DNA of 26,411 nucleotides from CAZBWP01 sp964630265. Lineage in GTDB: Bacteria; Pseudomonadota; Alphaproteobacteria; Rhodospirillales; Defluviicoccaceae. A model generated the notes under the pieces. That model was not told the DNA's origin. It saw only the letters and a list, made by a program, of their open reading frames with translations, and did no database searches. The number at the start of each line of letters is the position of its first letter. Position 1 is the stretch's first letter. Of this stretch, positions 7,345-15,461 are shown in pieces. Position numbers and translations under genes: made by a program. The stretch spans positions 1 to 26,411 of the forward strand of contig CAZVRW010000045.1 in assembly GCA_964630265.1 (NCBI GenBank), read 5' to 3'.

Positions 7345-8025
7345 TCAGCCATACAGGCGGACGATGTGGCGCGGCGGCACGCCAAGGAAATAGAGGCCGA
7401 GACACAAACTGTTGCGCAGCGGCCGGCGGAGCCAGCCGTCGCGCCGGTAGCGATCCGCGGCGGTGACGACGGCGGGGTCCAGCGCCACCAGCCGACGGCG
7501 GCCGATACGGCGAACCAGCGCCACGTCTTCCATCAGCGGCAGCGGCGGAAAGCCGCCGAGGGCGTCGTAGAAGTCCCGCGACAGCAACAGCCCCTGATCA
7601 CCGTAGGGCAGGGCAAACACCCGGTTGCGCCACGCCACCAGCGCTTCCAGGCGACGGGCGGCGGGGTGATCGTCGTCCAGCCGAAAGCGGAAGTAGCCGG
7701 CGCGCTGGCGGTTCCGCGGATCCTCGGCGAAGGCGGCGACCGCCGCCCGCCATCCCGCCGCCGGCCGGCTGTCGGCGTGGAGGAACAGCAGCCAGTCCCC
7801 CGTCGCCGCTGCGGCGCCGGCGGCCAGTTGCGGGCCGCGGCCCCGCGGCGCCGCAACGACGTGCGCACCGGCGCCGCGGGCGAGCGCCGGCGTGCCGTCG
7901 GTCGAGCCCCCATCGGCGACGACGATGGCGAAATCTCCGCCGGCGCCGTCGTCGGCCAGCGCGGCCAACGTCGCCGGCAGGTGCCGCGCCGCGTCGAGCG
8001 TCGGCATGATGACGCTGAGGCGCAT
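7345..8025 (-). CDS. TIGR04283-type family 2 glycosyltransferase
   Basis: 226 residues with a GT-A fold. The N-terminus MRLSVIMPTLDAARHL is the first strand of family 2 transferases. ADGGSTDGT (37-45) and LFLHADSRP (81-89, with the HAD metal-binding step) give the nucleotide-sugar site, and PYGDQGLLLSRDFYDALGGF is the acceptor-side signature of this subfamily. The C-terminus has RNSLCLGLYFLGVPP, a short hydrophobic stretch that may associate with the membrane. The family is named from arsenosugar loci, but the substrate here is not established. It pairs with the downstream TIGR04282 gene. The stop codon lies at the decayed end of the 17-bp repeat array. Confidence 0.9.
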   Translation of the reverse strand: MRLSVIMPTLDAARHLPATLAALADDGAGGDFAIVVADGGSTDGTPALARGAGAHVVAAPRGRGPQLAAGAAAATGDWLLFLHADSRPAAGWRAAVAAFAEDPRNRQRAGYFRFRLDDDHPAARRLEALVAWRNRVFALPYGDQGLLLSRDFYDALGGFPPLPLMEDVALVRRIGRRRLVALDPAVVTAADRYRRDGWLRRPLRNSLCLGLYFLGVPPRHIVRLYG

Positions 8026-8104
8026 GGTTCAGGCGCGGCCGCCGCCGGCGCAGGGTGGCGCGTTGCCGCCCGGCCTGAGAACCACGCATGTTCTATAAAT
8101 ATTC

Positions 8105-8133
8105 TTGTTTTGTCCGCTTTGCCGCGCTAGCAT
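8105..8133 (+). promoter_or_regulatory. Candidate promoter of the radical SAM gene, possibly leaderless
   Basis: TTGTTT (8105-8110) and TAGCAT (8128-8133) are 17 bases apart, in the AT-rich divergent region 8026-8139. A start about 7 bases after the -10 would fall on the ATG at 8140, giving a leaderless mRNA. Consistent with that, no Shine-Dalgarno sequence precedes this ATG. If instead the ATG at 8152 is used, a 12-base leader results. Confidence 0.35.
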
Positions 8134-8139
8134 TCCCAG

Positions 8140-9237
8140 ATGGACGCTCCGATGCCCGATCTGCCGCGGAAGGGCCGAGGCGCCGTCGGCAACCCTGCCG
8201 GCCGCTTCGAAGTGGAGGCGCGGTCGCGGATCGACGACGGTTGGCGCGACGGCGACGCCGATGGCGGGCCGCCACCCGCCCCGACGGTCGTCGGCGAGGA
8301 GCGGGTGCGCACGGCGATCGCGGACAACGCCTCGCCGGACATCGGCTTCGATCGCTCCCTCAACCCCTATCGCGGCTGCGAGCATGGCTGCGTCTACTGC
8401 TACGCGCGGCCGACCCACAACTATCTCGGGTTGTCGTCGGGGCTGGATTTCGAGACCCGGCTGTTCGTCAAGCGCAACCTGGTCGAGGCGCTGCGCCGCG
8501 AATTGCGCCGTCCGGGCTACCGGGCGGCGCCGATCATGCTGGGCGCCAACACCGACGCCTACCAGCCGCTGGAACGGCAGCGGCGTATCACCCGGGCGGC
8601 GCTGGAACTGCTCTCCGCCTGCGAGCATCCGGTGGCGATCGCCACCAAGTCGGCGCTGATCGTCCGCGACCTCGACATTCTGGGCTCCATGGCCGAACGC
8701 CGGCTCGTCGCCGTCGGCGTGTCGGTCACCACCCTCGAGCCGCGGTTGGCACGGACCCTGGAACCCCGCGCCGCGGCGCCGCACCGTCGCCTGGAGACCA
8801 TCCGGGCGCTCAGCCGCGCCGGGGTGCCGGTGTCGATCCTGGCGGCGCCGATGATCCCGTTCCTCAACGATCCGGAACTGGAGACCATCCTCGCCGCCGG
8901 CAAGACCGCTGGGGCCACGGCCGCCTTCTACAGCATGATCCGGCTGCCCTACGACGTGAAGGAGCTGTTCAGCCAGTGGCTCGCCACGCACGCGCCCGAC
9001 CGCGCGGCACGGGTGCTGGCGCGCATCCGCGACGCCCGCGAGGGTGCGCTCTATGCCGCCGACTTCGGCGAGCGGATGACCGGCACCGGGCCGTTCGCCG
9101 AGATCCTGGCGCGCCGCTTCGAACGCGCCTGCACGCGGCTCGGCCTGCGCGTCGCGCCCGCCGCCGGGCTCGACCTGGACAGCAGCCGCTTCCGGCCGCC
9201 GCACGATGACGACAAGCAACTCAGCCTCTTCCGGTAA
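8140..9237 (+). CDS. PA0069-family radical SAM protein
   Basis: 365 residues. The radical SAM cluster motif is C80-x3-C84-x2-C87 within RGCEHGCVYCYARPTH, followed by the subfamily-typical NYLGLSSGLDFETRLFVK. GANTDAYQP, ITRAALELL, TKSALIVRDLD and VGVSVTTLEP also match this conserved group of unknown function (DNA photolyase-like radical SAM, Rv2578c/PA0069). The N-terminal 50 residues are charged and low in complexity. No substrate can be named. The gene is divergent from the two glycosyltransferases, with about 114 bases between them. It is not the ArsS-type radical SAM enzyme, so it should not be joined to an arsenosugar pathway. Confidence 0.9.
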   Translation: MDAPMPDLPRKGRGAVGNPAGRFEVEARSRIDDGWRDGDADGGPPPAPTVVGEERVRTAIADNASPDIGFDRSLNPYRGCEHGCVYCYARPTHNYLGLSSGLDFETRLFVKRNLVEALRRELRRPGYRAAPIMLGANTDAYQPLERQRRITRAALELLSACEHPVAIATKSALIVRDLDILGSMAERRLVAVGVSVTTLEPRLARTLEPRAAAPHRRLETIRALSRAGVPVSILAAPMIPFLNDPELETILAAGKTAGATAAFYSMIRLPYDVKELFSQWLATHAPDRAARVLARIRDAREGALYAADFGERMTGTGPFAEILARRFERACTRLGLRVAPAAGLDLDSSRFRPPHDDDKQLSLFR

Positions 9238-9272
9238 GCCCCCGACCGCACCGCCGGCGGCCGCGCGCGCGC

Positions 9273-9791
9273 TCACCGATCCTGCGTCGCCGTGTGGGTC
9301 CATGGACCGCCGGGCTCACGGGCCAGCCGCAGCGCCCAGCGGACGCTGGGGAAGGCGAGTTCGTCCCACGGGATGGCATCCCAGCCGATCAACATCGTCT
9401 CCAGACTTTCCTCGCCGGCCGCGTGATCGGCGCTGAGCATGGTCGCGCGATAGAGCATCTGTACCTGGCTGATCCAGGGGATCTCGTAGACGCCGAGCAG
9501 GCCTTCGATGCGGATTGCCGCGCAGGCTTCCTCCAGCGTCTCGCGCACAGCCCCCTCGGCCGACGATTCCTCGGCCTCCAGGAACCCGGCGGGGATGGTC
9601 CAGAGGCCGCGGCCCGGTTCGATCGCCCGCCGGGCGAGCAGCACCCGGTCTTCCCAGGTGCAGACCGCGCCGACGACAATCTTCGGGTTCTTGTAGTCGA
9701 TGAAACCGCAATCGGGACAGACCAAGCGGGTGCGAGTGTCGCCCGCCGGGATCCGTTCGACCGAAGGGCCGGGCGGCCGGCGCTGTGTCAT
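9273..9791 (-). CDS. NUDIX hydrolase with partial zinc ribbon
   Basis: 172 residues. A CPDCG pair (C25, C28) precedes YKNPKIVVGAV, the start of the NUDIX fold. The NUDIX box lies at 69-91 as GFLEAEE ... RETLEEACA, with the metal-binding glutamates E84, E87 and E88 in place. Relatives usually have two CxxC pairs forming a zinc ribbon. Here the first pair is missing from the short N-terminus, so the ribbon is incomplete. It should hydrolyse a nucleoside diphosphate linked to another group; the substrate is unknown. It lies 58 bases downstream of pgk, across a strong hairpin, and is convergent with the radical SAM gene. Confidence 0.88.
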   Translation of the reverse strand: MTQRRPPGPSVERIPAGDTRTRLVCPDCGFIDYKNPKIVVGAVCTWEDRVLLARRAIEPGRGLWTIPAGFLEAEESSAEGAVRETLEEACAAIRIEGLLGVYEIPWISQVQMLYRATMLSADHAAGEESLETMLIGWDAIPWDELAFPSVRWALRLAREPGGPWTHTATQDR

Positions 9792-9799
9792 CGCGCGCG

Positions 9800-9832
9800 G
9801 CCGCCGCCCGGGCGCTTTGCCCCGGCGGCGGC
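9800..9832 (-). terminator. Strong GC hairpin between pgk and the NUDIX gene
   Basis: GCCGCCGCC (9800-9808) and GGCGGCGGC (9824-9832) form a perfect 9-bp stem. After one C-C mismatch it continues as GGGC/GCCC around a 5-base loop. It lies 18 bases past the pgk stop. No T-tract follows, so termination is likely but partial. Confidence 0.45.
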
Positions 9833-9849
9833 TCTCGGCGTGATCGAGG

Positions 9850-11043
<1,194 letters not shown>

Positions 11044-11074
11044 GGCTTAAGTCCTTCTTACCCCTGTGATGAAA

Positions 11075-11118
11075 GCCTTGGTTTTGCCTTGGTTCTGCCT
11101 CGGTTCAGCCCCGGCTTC
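11075..11118 (-). repeat. Four 11-bp tandem repeats ahead of pgk
   Basis: On the plus strand the copies read GCCTTGGTTTT, GCCTTGGTTCT, GCCTCGGTTCA and GCCCCGGCTTC, directly abutting at 11075, 11086, 11097 and 11108. On the coding strand the best two copies read AAAACCAAGGC and AGAACCAAGGC. The copies decay with distance from the gene. They end 31 bases upstream of the start codon, inside the predicted 5' leader. The outermost copy overlaps a CCGGCT/AGCCGG hairpin (11111-11128). Confidence 0.85.
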
Positions 11119-11154
11119 GCAGAGCCGGATCCCGTGTGCCGCCCCCCACGGCGA

Positions 11155-11170
11155 TCGCGCGTGCGCGCGA
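11155..11170. repeat. CG-rich palindrome with alternating purine-pyrimidine bases
   Basis: TCGCGCG and CGCGCGA flank a central TG, giving a perfect 16-bp inverted repeat in the pgk upstream region. Alternating CG steps of this kind are prone to form Z-DNA or a short hairpin. No role is assigned. Confidence 0.6.
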
Positions 11171-11255
11171 CCCGCCGGGGCATCTCGGGCCGGTCGGGTG
11201 TGCGGTGGTGCGGTTGATCGACGCCCTCCCCAAGGCCGCCAGAGCCACTGCCGAC

Positions 11256-11284
11256 GTTATGCGGACCGGGGGCGAAAAAGGCAA
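11256..11284 (-). promoter_or_regulatory. Candidate pgk promoter
   Basis: On the minus strand TTGCCT (11284-11279) and CATAAC (11261-11256) are 17 bases apart. This predicts a start near 11249 and a leader of about 205 bases. The leader would contain the 16-bp palindrome, a small hairpin and the 11-bp repeats. It directly follows the terminator-like stem at the end of ccmI. Confidence 0.35.
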
Positions 11285-11310
11285 GCGTCGAGGCGCCTCA
11301 GCGCGCCTCG
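11275..11310 (-). terminator. Hairpin overlapping the ccmI stop, with a downstream T run
   Basis: CGAGGCGC (11310-11303 on the minus strand) pairs perfectly with GCGCCTCG (11296-11289) around a 6-base loop that includes the ccmI TGA. A run of five T lies about 10 bases further on (11279-11275). This fits a terminator for the ccm genes, though the spacing to the T run is longer than usual. Confidence 0.45.
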
Positions 11311-12464
11311 AGGGCCTCGATGCGGGCCGCCGCCTCGGCCGCTTTCGCCGGCTCGCCCAACACGGTCCAGGCACGCGCCAGGCGGCGCCAGCCCTCGATG
11401 TCCTCCGGCTGCTCCGCCAAGCGGGCGGCCAGCCCCTCGACCATGGCGCGCACCATTGTCTGCCGCTCCGCCGGTGACAGTCGCTCGGCCGCCGCCACAT
11501 CCTCGCGCGTCAGACCGGCGGGCGGCGCGGCCGGCATCAGGTCCGCGACTGCGGCGGAGGGGCGGAGCGTCCCCGGGTCGATGCCGGCATCGGCCGCGGC
11601 GCTGGCGATCTGCCCGCGGACCATCGGCAGCCACGGCGCATCGGCCGGCGCGATGGCAACCAGGTCGACCCAGTCCTGCAGCGCCCCGGCCAGGTCGCCC
11701 GCCTGGGCCCGGGCGAGGCCGAGATAGTAGCGCGCCCGCGGGTCCTGGGCGTCGCCGGCGAGAGCCTGAGCGAATGCCGCGCGGGCGTCGGCGTCGACCT
11801 CCCCGCCGCGCGCCGCCACCAGCGCCTCGCCATACGAGGCAGCGAGGGACGGGGCGAGAGACGGAGCGAGGTCTGGGCGGTCACCGGCCAGTTGCAGCGC
11901 GCGGGCGAACGCGGCGGCGGCGGCGGCCGGCCGATTCAAGGTGATGTACGAGCGGCCGAGCAACACCCAGCCGTCCAGCTCGTCCGGGTGGTCTTCGAGG
12001 CGGGCGCGCAGCCGGTCCGCGGCTTCCGCCAGCGACATCTGCGGCGCCTCGCCCGCCGCCGTCCGGTCCGGCGCCGGCGTCGCCGTGCGGGCGGCGAGCG
12101 GCTGGTCCTCCACGCCGGGCCGGCCGAGGGTGGCGTAAAGGCCGACGGCGACGGCCGGAACCATCGCAATGAGCGCGAGCGCCAGCCGCGGCGAGCCGGC
12201 GCGCGCGACGCGCTCGGGTCCGCCCGAAGCGCCCGAGGCGGCCAGAATGCGACGTTTGATTTCCAATCGCGCCGCCTCCGCCTGGTCGGCGGCGAGGACG
12301 CCGCGCGCCACGTCGCGCTCGATCTCGGCCAGCTGGTCGCGCCAGACGGCGCGGTCGTATTCCAGGCGCTCGGGCGGCGGCGCGCCGCGGCGAACCAGCG
12401 GCAGCAGCAGCAGCGCCAGCACCGTCGCGGTGACCACGGCGGCGGCGAGCCACACGCCGATCAC
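11298..12464 (-). CDS. ccmI: Cytochrome c maturation protein CcmI (CycH)
   Basis: 388-residue inner-membrane chaperone that holds apocytochrome c for heme ligation. The first transmembrane segment is residues 2-22, then comes a cytoplasmic-loop helix (LEYDRAVWRDQLAEIERDVARG), and a second segment is near 93-113. The large periplasmic part has TPR-type units (WVLLGRSYITLNRPAAAAAAFARAL and others) and ends in a further TPR-like pair. The start codon overlaps the ccmH stop as ATGA, so the genes are coupled. ccmG-ccmH-ccmI form a three-gene unit here without ccmA-F, which must be elsewhere. Confidence 0.92.
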   Translation of the reverse strand: MIGVWLAAAVVTATVLALLLLPLVRRGAPPPERLEYDRAVWRDQLAEIERDVARGVLAADQAEAARLEIKRRILAASGASGGPERVARAGSPRLALALIAMVPAVAVGLYATLGRPGVEDQPLAARTATPAPDRTAAGEAPQMSLAEAADRLRARLEDHPDELDGWVLLGRSYITLNRPAAAAAAFARALQLAGDRPDLAPSLAPSLAASYGEALVAARGGEVDADARAAFAQALAGDAQDPRARYYLGLARAQAGDLAGALQDWVDLVAIAPADAPWLPMVRGQIASAAADAGIDPGTLRPSAAVADLMPAAPPAGLTREDVAAAERLSPAERQTMVRAMVEGLAARLAEQPEDIEGWRRLARAWTVLGEPAKAAEAAARIEALEAR

Positions 12465-12985
12465 CGGTCTTCGTCCCCGAGCAGCGCGGCGACGCGCCGC
12501 TCCTCGTCACCCGACAGCGGCGGGGCGGCGGCCGGTGAGCCGGCAGCACGGCCGCGGAAAAACCAAGCGACGGCGACGCCACCGACGACCACCAGCACCG
12601 CCGGGCCGAACCAGAGCGCATAGGTGCCGATGCGCATGGGCGGCTCCAGCAGCACGAAATCGCCATAGCGAGACACGACGTAGTCGATCACCGCGCCGTC
12701 GCTGTCGCCGGCGACCAGCCGCTCCCGCACCAACAGGCGCAGATCACGGGCGAGTTCGGCGTCGCTGTCGTCGATGGACTGGTTCTGGCAGACGAGACAG
12801 CGCAGCCCCCTGCTGAGGTCGCGAGCGCGGCCTTCCAGCACCGGATCCGCCAGCACCTCATCCGGCTGCACCGCGTGCGCCGACCCGGTCGCGGTGATCG
12901 CGAGCGGCATGGCGAGCATGGCGGCGAGCGCGAGCGCCGCCAATGCTGACCTCAGCCGCCCTGCAGACGCTGAACGATCGGCCAC
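12461..12985 (-). CDS. ccmH: Cytochrome c maturation protein CcmH
   Basis: Membrane-anchored periplasmic thiol-disulfide protein that reduces apocytochrome c before heme attachment. The family motif LRCLVCQNQSI is present, followed by the typical D-x-A-x-LARDLR and YGDFVLLEPP. A C-terminal transmembrane segment (YALWFGPAVLVVVGGVAVAWFF) anchors it. An N-terminal signal sequence ends near AHA. The start is uncertain. GTG 12985 gives a proper charged n-region (RSASAGRLRS) and overlaps ccmG by 34 bases. TTG 13000 is also possible; TTG 12943 would leave a signal peptide without positive charges. Confidence 0.9.
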   Translation of the reverse strand: MADRSASAGRLRSALAALALAAMLAMPLAITATGSAHAVQPDEVLADPVLEGRARDLSRGLRCLVCQNQSIDDSDAELARDLRLLVRERLVAGDSDGAVIDYVVSRYGDFVLLEPPMRIGTYALWFGPAVLVVVGGVAVAWFFRGRAAGSPAAAPPLSGDEERRVAALLGDEDR

Positions 12986-13551
12986 AGCGTGGTGTCCCAA
13001 ATCTCAGGCGTGATCGGTCCGACGTGCTTGTGGCGGATGACGCCGTCGGCATCGACGATGAACGTCTCGGGCGCGCCGGTGACGCCGAAGGCGATCGCCG
13101 CCTTGCTGTCCGGATCGGCGCCGATCAGCGTGTACGGGTCGCCGAAGCGACGCAGCCATTCGGTCCCCGCCTCGGGGGTTCGCTCCCGCCAGTTGATGCC
13201 ATGCAACGGCACGACGCCACGCCGCTGCAACTCCATGAGGAACGGATGTTCGACGCGGCAGGCGACGCACCAGGAGCCGAAGATGTTGACCAGCGAGACC
13301 TGTCCGGTGAGGTCGTCGGTGCCGAGCCCGCGGTCACGGCCGGGGATCGGGTCGAGGGCCAGCGGCGGGATCGGCTGGTCGATCAGCACCGAGGGGAGGT
13401 TCGCCGGATCGCGGCCGAGGCCGACGAACGCGTAGACGGCGACGACGAGGAAGACGGCGAGCGGCACCAGATACAGCCAGCGCCGGGCCGCCACCCCCCC
13501 GGCGCGCGCCGGGGATGGCGCGGCCGCACCCGTATGGAGGTGGTCAGTCAT
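12952..13551 (-). CDS. ccmG: Thiol:disulfide interchange protein CcmG (DsbE)
   Basis: 199-residue membrane-tethered thioredoxin that supplies reductant to CcmH during cytochrome c assembly. The single transmembrane segment is about residues 25-45. The thioredoxin domain has the active site W94-C95-V96-A97-C98, followed by RVEHPFL, and the cis-proline region GVTGAPETFIVD. It is the first gene of ccmG-ccmH-ccmI. The ATG at 13551 has AAGGGTG about 10 bases upstream; the frame also opens at GTG 13563. The stop lies inside the 5' end of ccmH. Confidence 0.94.
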   Translation of the reverse strand: MTDHLHTGAAAPSPARAGGVAARRWLYLVPLAVFLVVAVYAFVGLGRDPANLPSVLIDQPIPPLALDPIPGRDRGLGTDDLTGQVSLVNIFGSWCVACRVEHPFLMELQRRGVVPLHGINWRERTPEAGTEWLRRFGDPYTLIGADPDSKAAIAFGVTGAPETFIVDADGVIRHKHVGPITPEIWDTTLWPIVQRLQGG

Positions 13552-13576
13552 GGCGAGGCGCACCCTTCATCACCGT

Positions 13577-13606
13577 TAGATAGGATCAAGACGGCCGCGT
13601 TGTCAG
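13577..13606 (-). promoter_or_regulatory. Candidate promoter of ccmGHI
   Basis: On the minus strand CTGACA (13606-13601) and TATCTA (13582-13577) are 18 bases apart. The predicted start is near 13570 and the leader about 20 bases. The -35 is good, the -10 weak. Confidence 0.3.
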
Positions 13607-13683
13607 GTGGTCCGGCACCGCCGGCATCACAATTTATAGGAGAATGCCAGACGCACCAGCGTAAATCATTCGGTGTAAACCCA

Positions 13684-13714
13684 TTGACAGTCACGGGCAG
13701 TGGGCCGGGGTTAT
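13684..13714 (+). promoter_or_regulatory. Candidate promoter of the 32-residue membrane peptide
   Basis: A perfect -35 hexamer TTGACA (13684-13689) is followed by TA-containing bases GGTTAT (13709-13714) at 19 bases, or TTATGC (13711-13716) at 21 bases. Both spacings are longer than optimal. The element points to the small ORF at 13766. Confidence 0.3.
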
Positions 13715-13765
13715 GCTGAAGGCGACGGTGGGGCGATCGCCGCCAGACCAAGCCGGGAGGCGATC

Positions 13766-13864
13766 ATGAAACCAGAACGGTTTCAGTTCGGATGGTTCGA
13801 AACGGCGGCGATCGCGGTGTCTGTCGTCCTGACGGTCGTCGTCTTCGCCGTCCATCTGCATTAG
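13766..13864 (+). CDS. Small single-pass membrane peptide, 32 residues
   Basis: The ORF encodes MKPERFQFGWFETAAI, then a hydrophobic Val-rich helix (about residues 13-30) and a short tail ending in HLH. It is preceded by GGGAGG five bases before the ATG, one of the best ribosome-binding sites in the window. A TTGACA hexamer lies about 80 bases upstream. The product would be a single-pass inner-membrane peptide with the charged, aromatic N-terminus on the cytoplasmic side. No family was recognised. It is convergent with rpsD and followed by a strong hairpin. Confidence 0.6.
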   Translation: MKPERFQFGWFETAAIAVSVVLTVVVFAVHLH

Positions 13865-13909
13865 TCGAAGGGAGCCGGGAGGCGCCGCTGCCGGCGGCCG
13901 CCCGGAAAT

Positions 13910-13941
13910 GGCCGGAGCGGCACCAAGCCCCCGCTCCGGCC
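13910..13941. terminator. Bidirectional hairpin between the small peptide gene and rpsD
   Basis: GGCCGGAGCGG (13910-13920) and CCGCTCCGGCC (13931-13941) form a perfect 11-bp stem with a 10-base loop between two convergent genes. No T-tract is seen in either direction. Its position and strength make it the likely end signal for both transcripts. Confidence 0.55.
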
Positions 13942-14006
13942 GCCATTCGTCGAGAGATGGGGTGACGAGCCCGTCCGCACCGAGCACGGCCGGCCCGCAA
14001 GACACC

Positions 14007-14621
14007 TCAGCGCGAATAGTATTCGATGACCAAGTTCGGTTCCATGTGCACCGGATAGGGCACATCGGTAAAGGTCGGCGCGCGCAGGAAGGTGCCATTC
14101 ATCTTGTTGTAGTCGACGGACAGGTATTCCGGCACGTCGCGCTCACCGCTTTCGATGGCCTCCAGGACCAGCAACATTTCTTTTGCCTTCTGGTTCAATT
14201 GGATGACATCGCCATCGCGCACCAGGAACGACGGGATGTTCACCCGCCGGCCGTTGACATGGACGTGCCCGTGATTGACGAATTGCCGCGCCGCGAACAC
14301 CGTCGGGACGAACTTCATCCGATAGACGACGGCATCGAGCCGCCGCTCGAGCAGGCCGATCAGGTTCTCGGAGGTGTCGCCGCGCCGGCGCACCGCCTCC
14401 TCGTAGTATTTGCGGAACTGCTTCTCGCTGATGTTGCCGTAGTAGCCTTTGAGCTTCTGTTTGGCCATCAACTGCTCGCCGAAGTCGGTGGGCTTGCGGC
14501 GGCGCTGTCCATGCTGGCCGGGGCCGTACTCGCGTTTGTTGATGGGGCTTTTCGGCCGGCCCCAGAGGTTGACGCCGAGCCGGCGGTTAATCTTGTACTT
14601 CGCCTCGATGCGCTTGGTCAT
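14007..14621 (-). CDS. rpsD: 30S ribosomal protein S4
   Basis: 204-residue primary rRNA-binding protein of the small subunit, also important for decoding accuracy. MTKRIEAKYKINRRLGVNLWGR begins the N-terminal domain, in the alphaproteobacterial form. The S4 RNA-binding domain spans about 94-155 (RRLDAVVYRMKF, FVNHGHVHVNGRRVNIPS). The C-terminus EYYSR is complete. The upstream in-frame extension to 14750 is leader sequence that crosses the promoter and is not coding. Unlike E. coli, where rpsD is in the alpha operon, it is monocistronic here with its own strong promoter. Confidence 0.97.
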   Translation of the reverse strand: MTKRIEAKYKINRRLGVNLWGRPKSPINKREYGPGQHGQRRRKPTDFGEQLMAKQKLKGYYGNISEKQFRKYYEEAVRRRGDTSENLIGLLERRLDAVVYRMKFVPTVFAARQFVNHGHVHVNGRRVNIPSFLVRDGDVIQLNQKAKEMLLVLEAIESGERDVPEYLSVDYNKMNGTFLRAPTFTDVPYPVHMEPNLVIEYYSR

Positions 14622-14722
14622 GGCGCAGGGGATCTCCAGTTGGTCGTGTTGTTGTCCCGGTAGGCCTCCGGCGTGCGCTGGCGGCGGGGAGAAGCTCCCA
14701 CGTTCCCGGAAATGAGCGAGCG

Positions 14723-14750
14723 AGTATACGGATCGCGCCGGCCATGTCAA
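14723..14750 (-). promoter_or_regulatory. Strong sigma70 promoter of rpsD
   Basis: On the minus strand a perfect TTGACA (14750-14745) and TATACT (14728-14723, 5 of 6) are separated by 16 bases. The predicted start is near 14716 and the leader about 95 bases. The leader contains a small hairpin, GGGAG/CTCCC (about 14690-14702), where feedback by S4 could act; that role is inference only. Confidence 0.75.
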
Positions 14751-14783
14751 AACCGCACTGCGCGCGCGGCTGACGCGGCCCGG

Positions 14784-15341
14784 CTACTGCGGATCCAGTT
14801 CGCTGTCCCAGTAGAGAAAGTCGCGCCAGCTTTCGTGCAGATAGTTCGGCGGAAACGCCCGGCCGTTCGCCTGCAACTCATGGGCCGACGGCTGCTGCGG
14901 CGGCCGCAGCGGATGCATCCCCACCTCCGCCGGCAGCCGGTGCCCCTTCCTCAGGTTGCATGGCTCGCAGGCGGCGACGACGTTGGTCCACAATGTGCGG
15001 CCGCCCTTGACCCGCGGGACCACGTGGTCGAACGTCAGATCTTCGGCGGCGTGATTGCGGCCGCAGTATTGGCAGGCGAAGCGATCGCGCAGGAAGACGT
15101 TGAACCGGGTGAAGGCCGGGCGGCGCGACATCGGCACGAATTCCTTCAGCGCGATGACGCTGGGCAGGCGGATCTCTTGGCTGGGGGAGCGCACCGCCCG
15201 ATCGTACTCGGAAATCACATGCACCCGATCGAGACAGACCGCCTTGATCGAATCCTGCCAGCACCAGAGCGACAGCGGGAAATAACTGAGCGGCCGGAAG
15301 TCGGCATTCAGCACCAGCGCCTGAAAGTTTTCCAACCCCAT
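14784..15341 (-). CDS. HNH endonuclease
   Basis: Small HNH nuclease of the type widespread in alphaproteobacteria. The N-terminal part has ALVLNADFRPLSYFPLSLW. The nuclease domain has CQYCG, then LTFDHVVPRVKGGRTLWTNVVAAC, then CNLRKGHR. This gives the two CxxC zinc pairs and the D-H...N...H-type active site. The C-terminus contains WRDFLYWD, also a family mark. The chosen ATG (15341, 185 residues) has GGGA five bases upstream and matches the family N-terminus. ATGs at 15362 and 15413 are possible but lie near or upstream of a promoter-like TTGGAC. Cellular role unknown. Confidence 0.9.
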   Translation of the reverse strand: MGLENFQALVLNADFRPLSYFPLSLWCWQDSIKAVCLDRVHVISEYDRAVRSPSQEIRLPSVIALKEFVPMSRRPAFTRFNVFLRDRFACQYCGRNHAAEDLTFDHVVPRVKGGRTLWTNVVAACEPCNLRKGHRLPAEVGMHPLRPPQQPSAHELQANGRAFPPNYLHESWRDFLYWDSELDPQ

Positions 15342-15461
15342 GCCGATCCCGTCCCGGACCATTTCCGCGCACCCTACACTATGTGCGCCAAGTCGTCCAA
15401 ATACCACATTCATGAACCTTTCTTGAAGGCGTCGAACGGCCGCGCCTCTCCGTCTGCCGTG

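Noticed and set aside
7091..7393. Plus-strand frame crossing the N gap
   Set aside because: It exists only because N codons are not stops; its sequence is the tandem repeat.
6498..9237. An arsenosugar biosynthesis operon including the radical SAM gene
   Set aside because: The glycosyltransferase family names suggest it, but the radical SAM protein is PA0069-type, not ArsS, and lies on the other strand. No arsenic methyltransferase is present.
11155..11170. Terminator in the pgk upstream region
   Set aside because: The CG palindrome has only a 2-base centre and no T-tract; listed only as a palindrome.
14622..14750. N-terminal extension of S4
   Set aside because: It runs over the consensus promoter TTGACA/TATACT, and the family N-terminus is at ATG 14621.
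15368..15390. Single CCTACA near the HNH gene start as a further array site
   Set aside because: One isolated hexamer is expected by chance; there is no phased neighbour.
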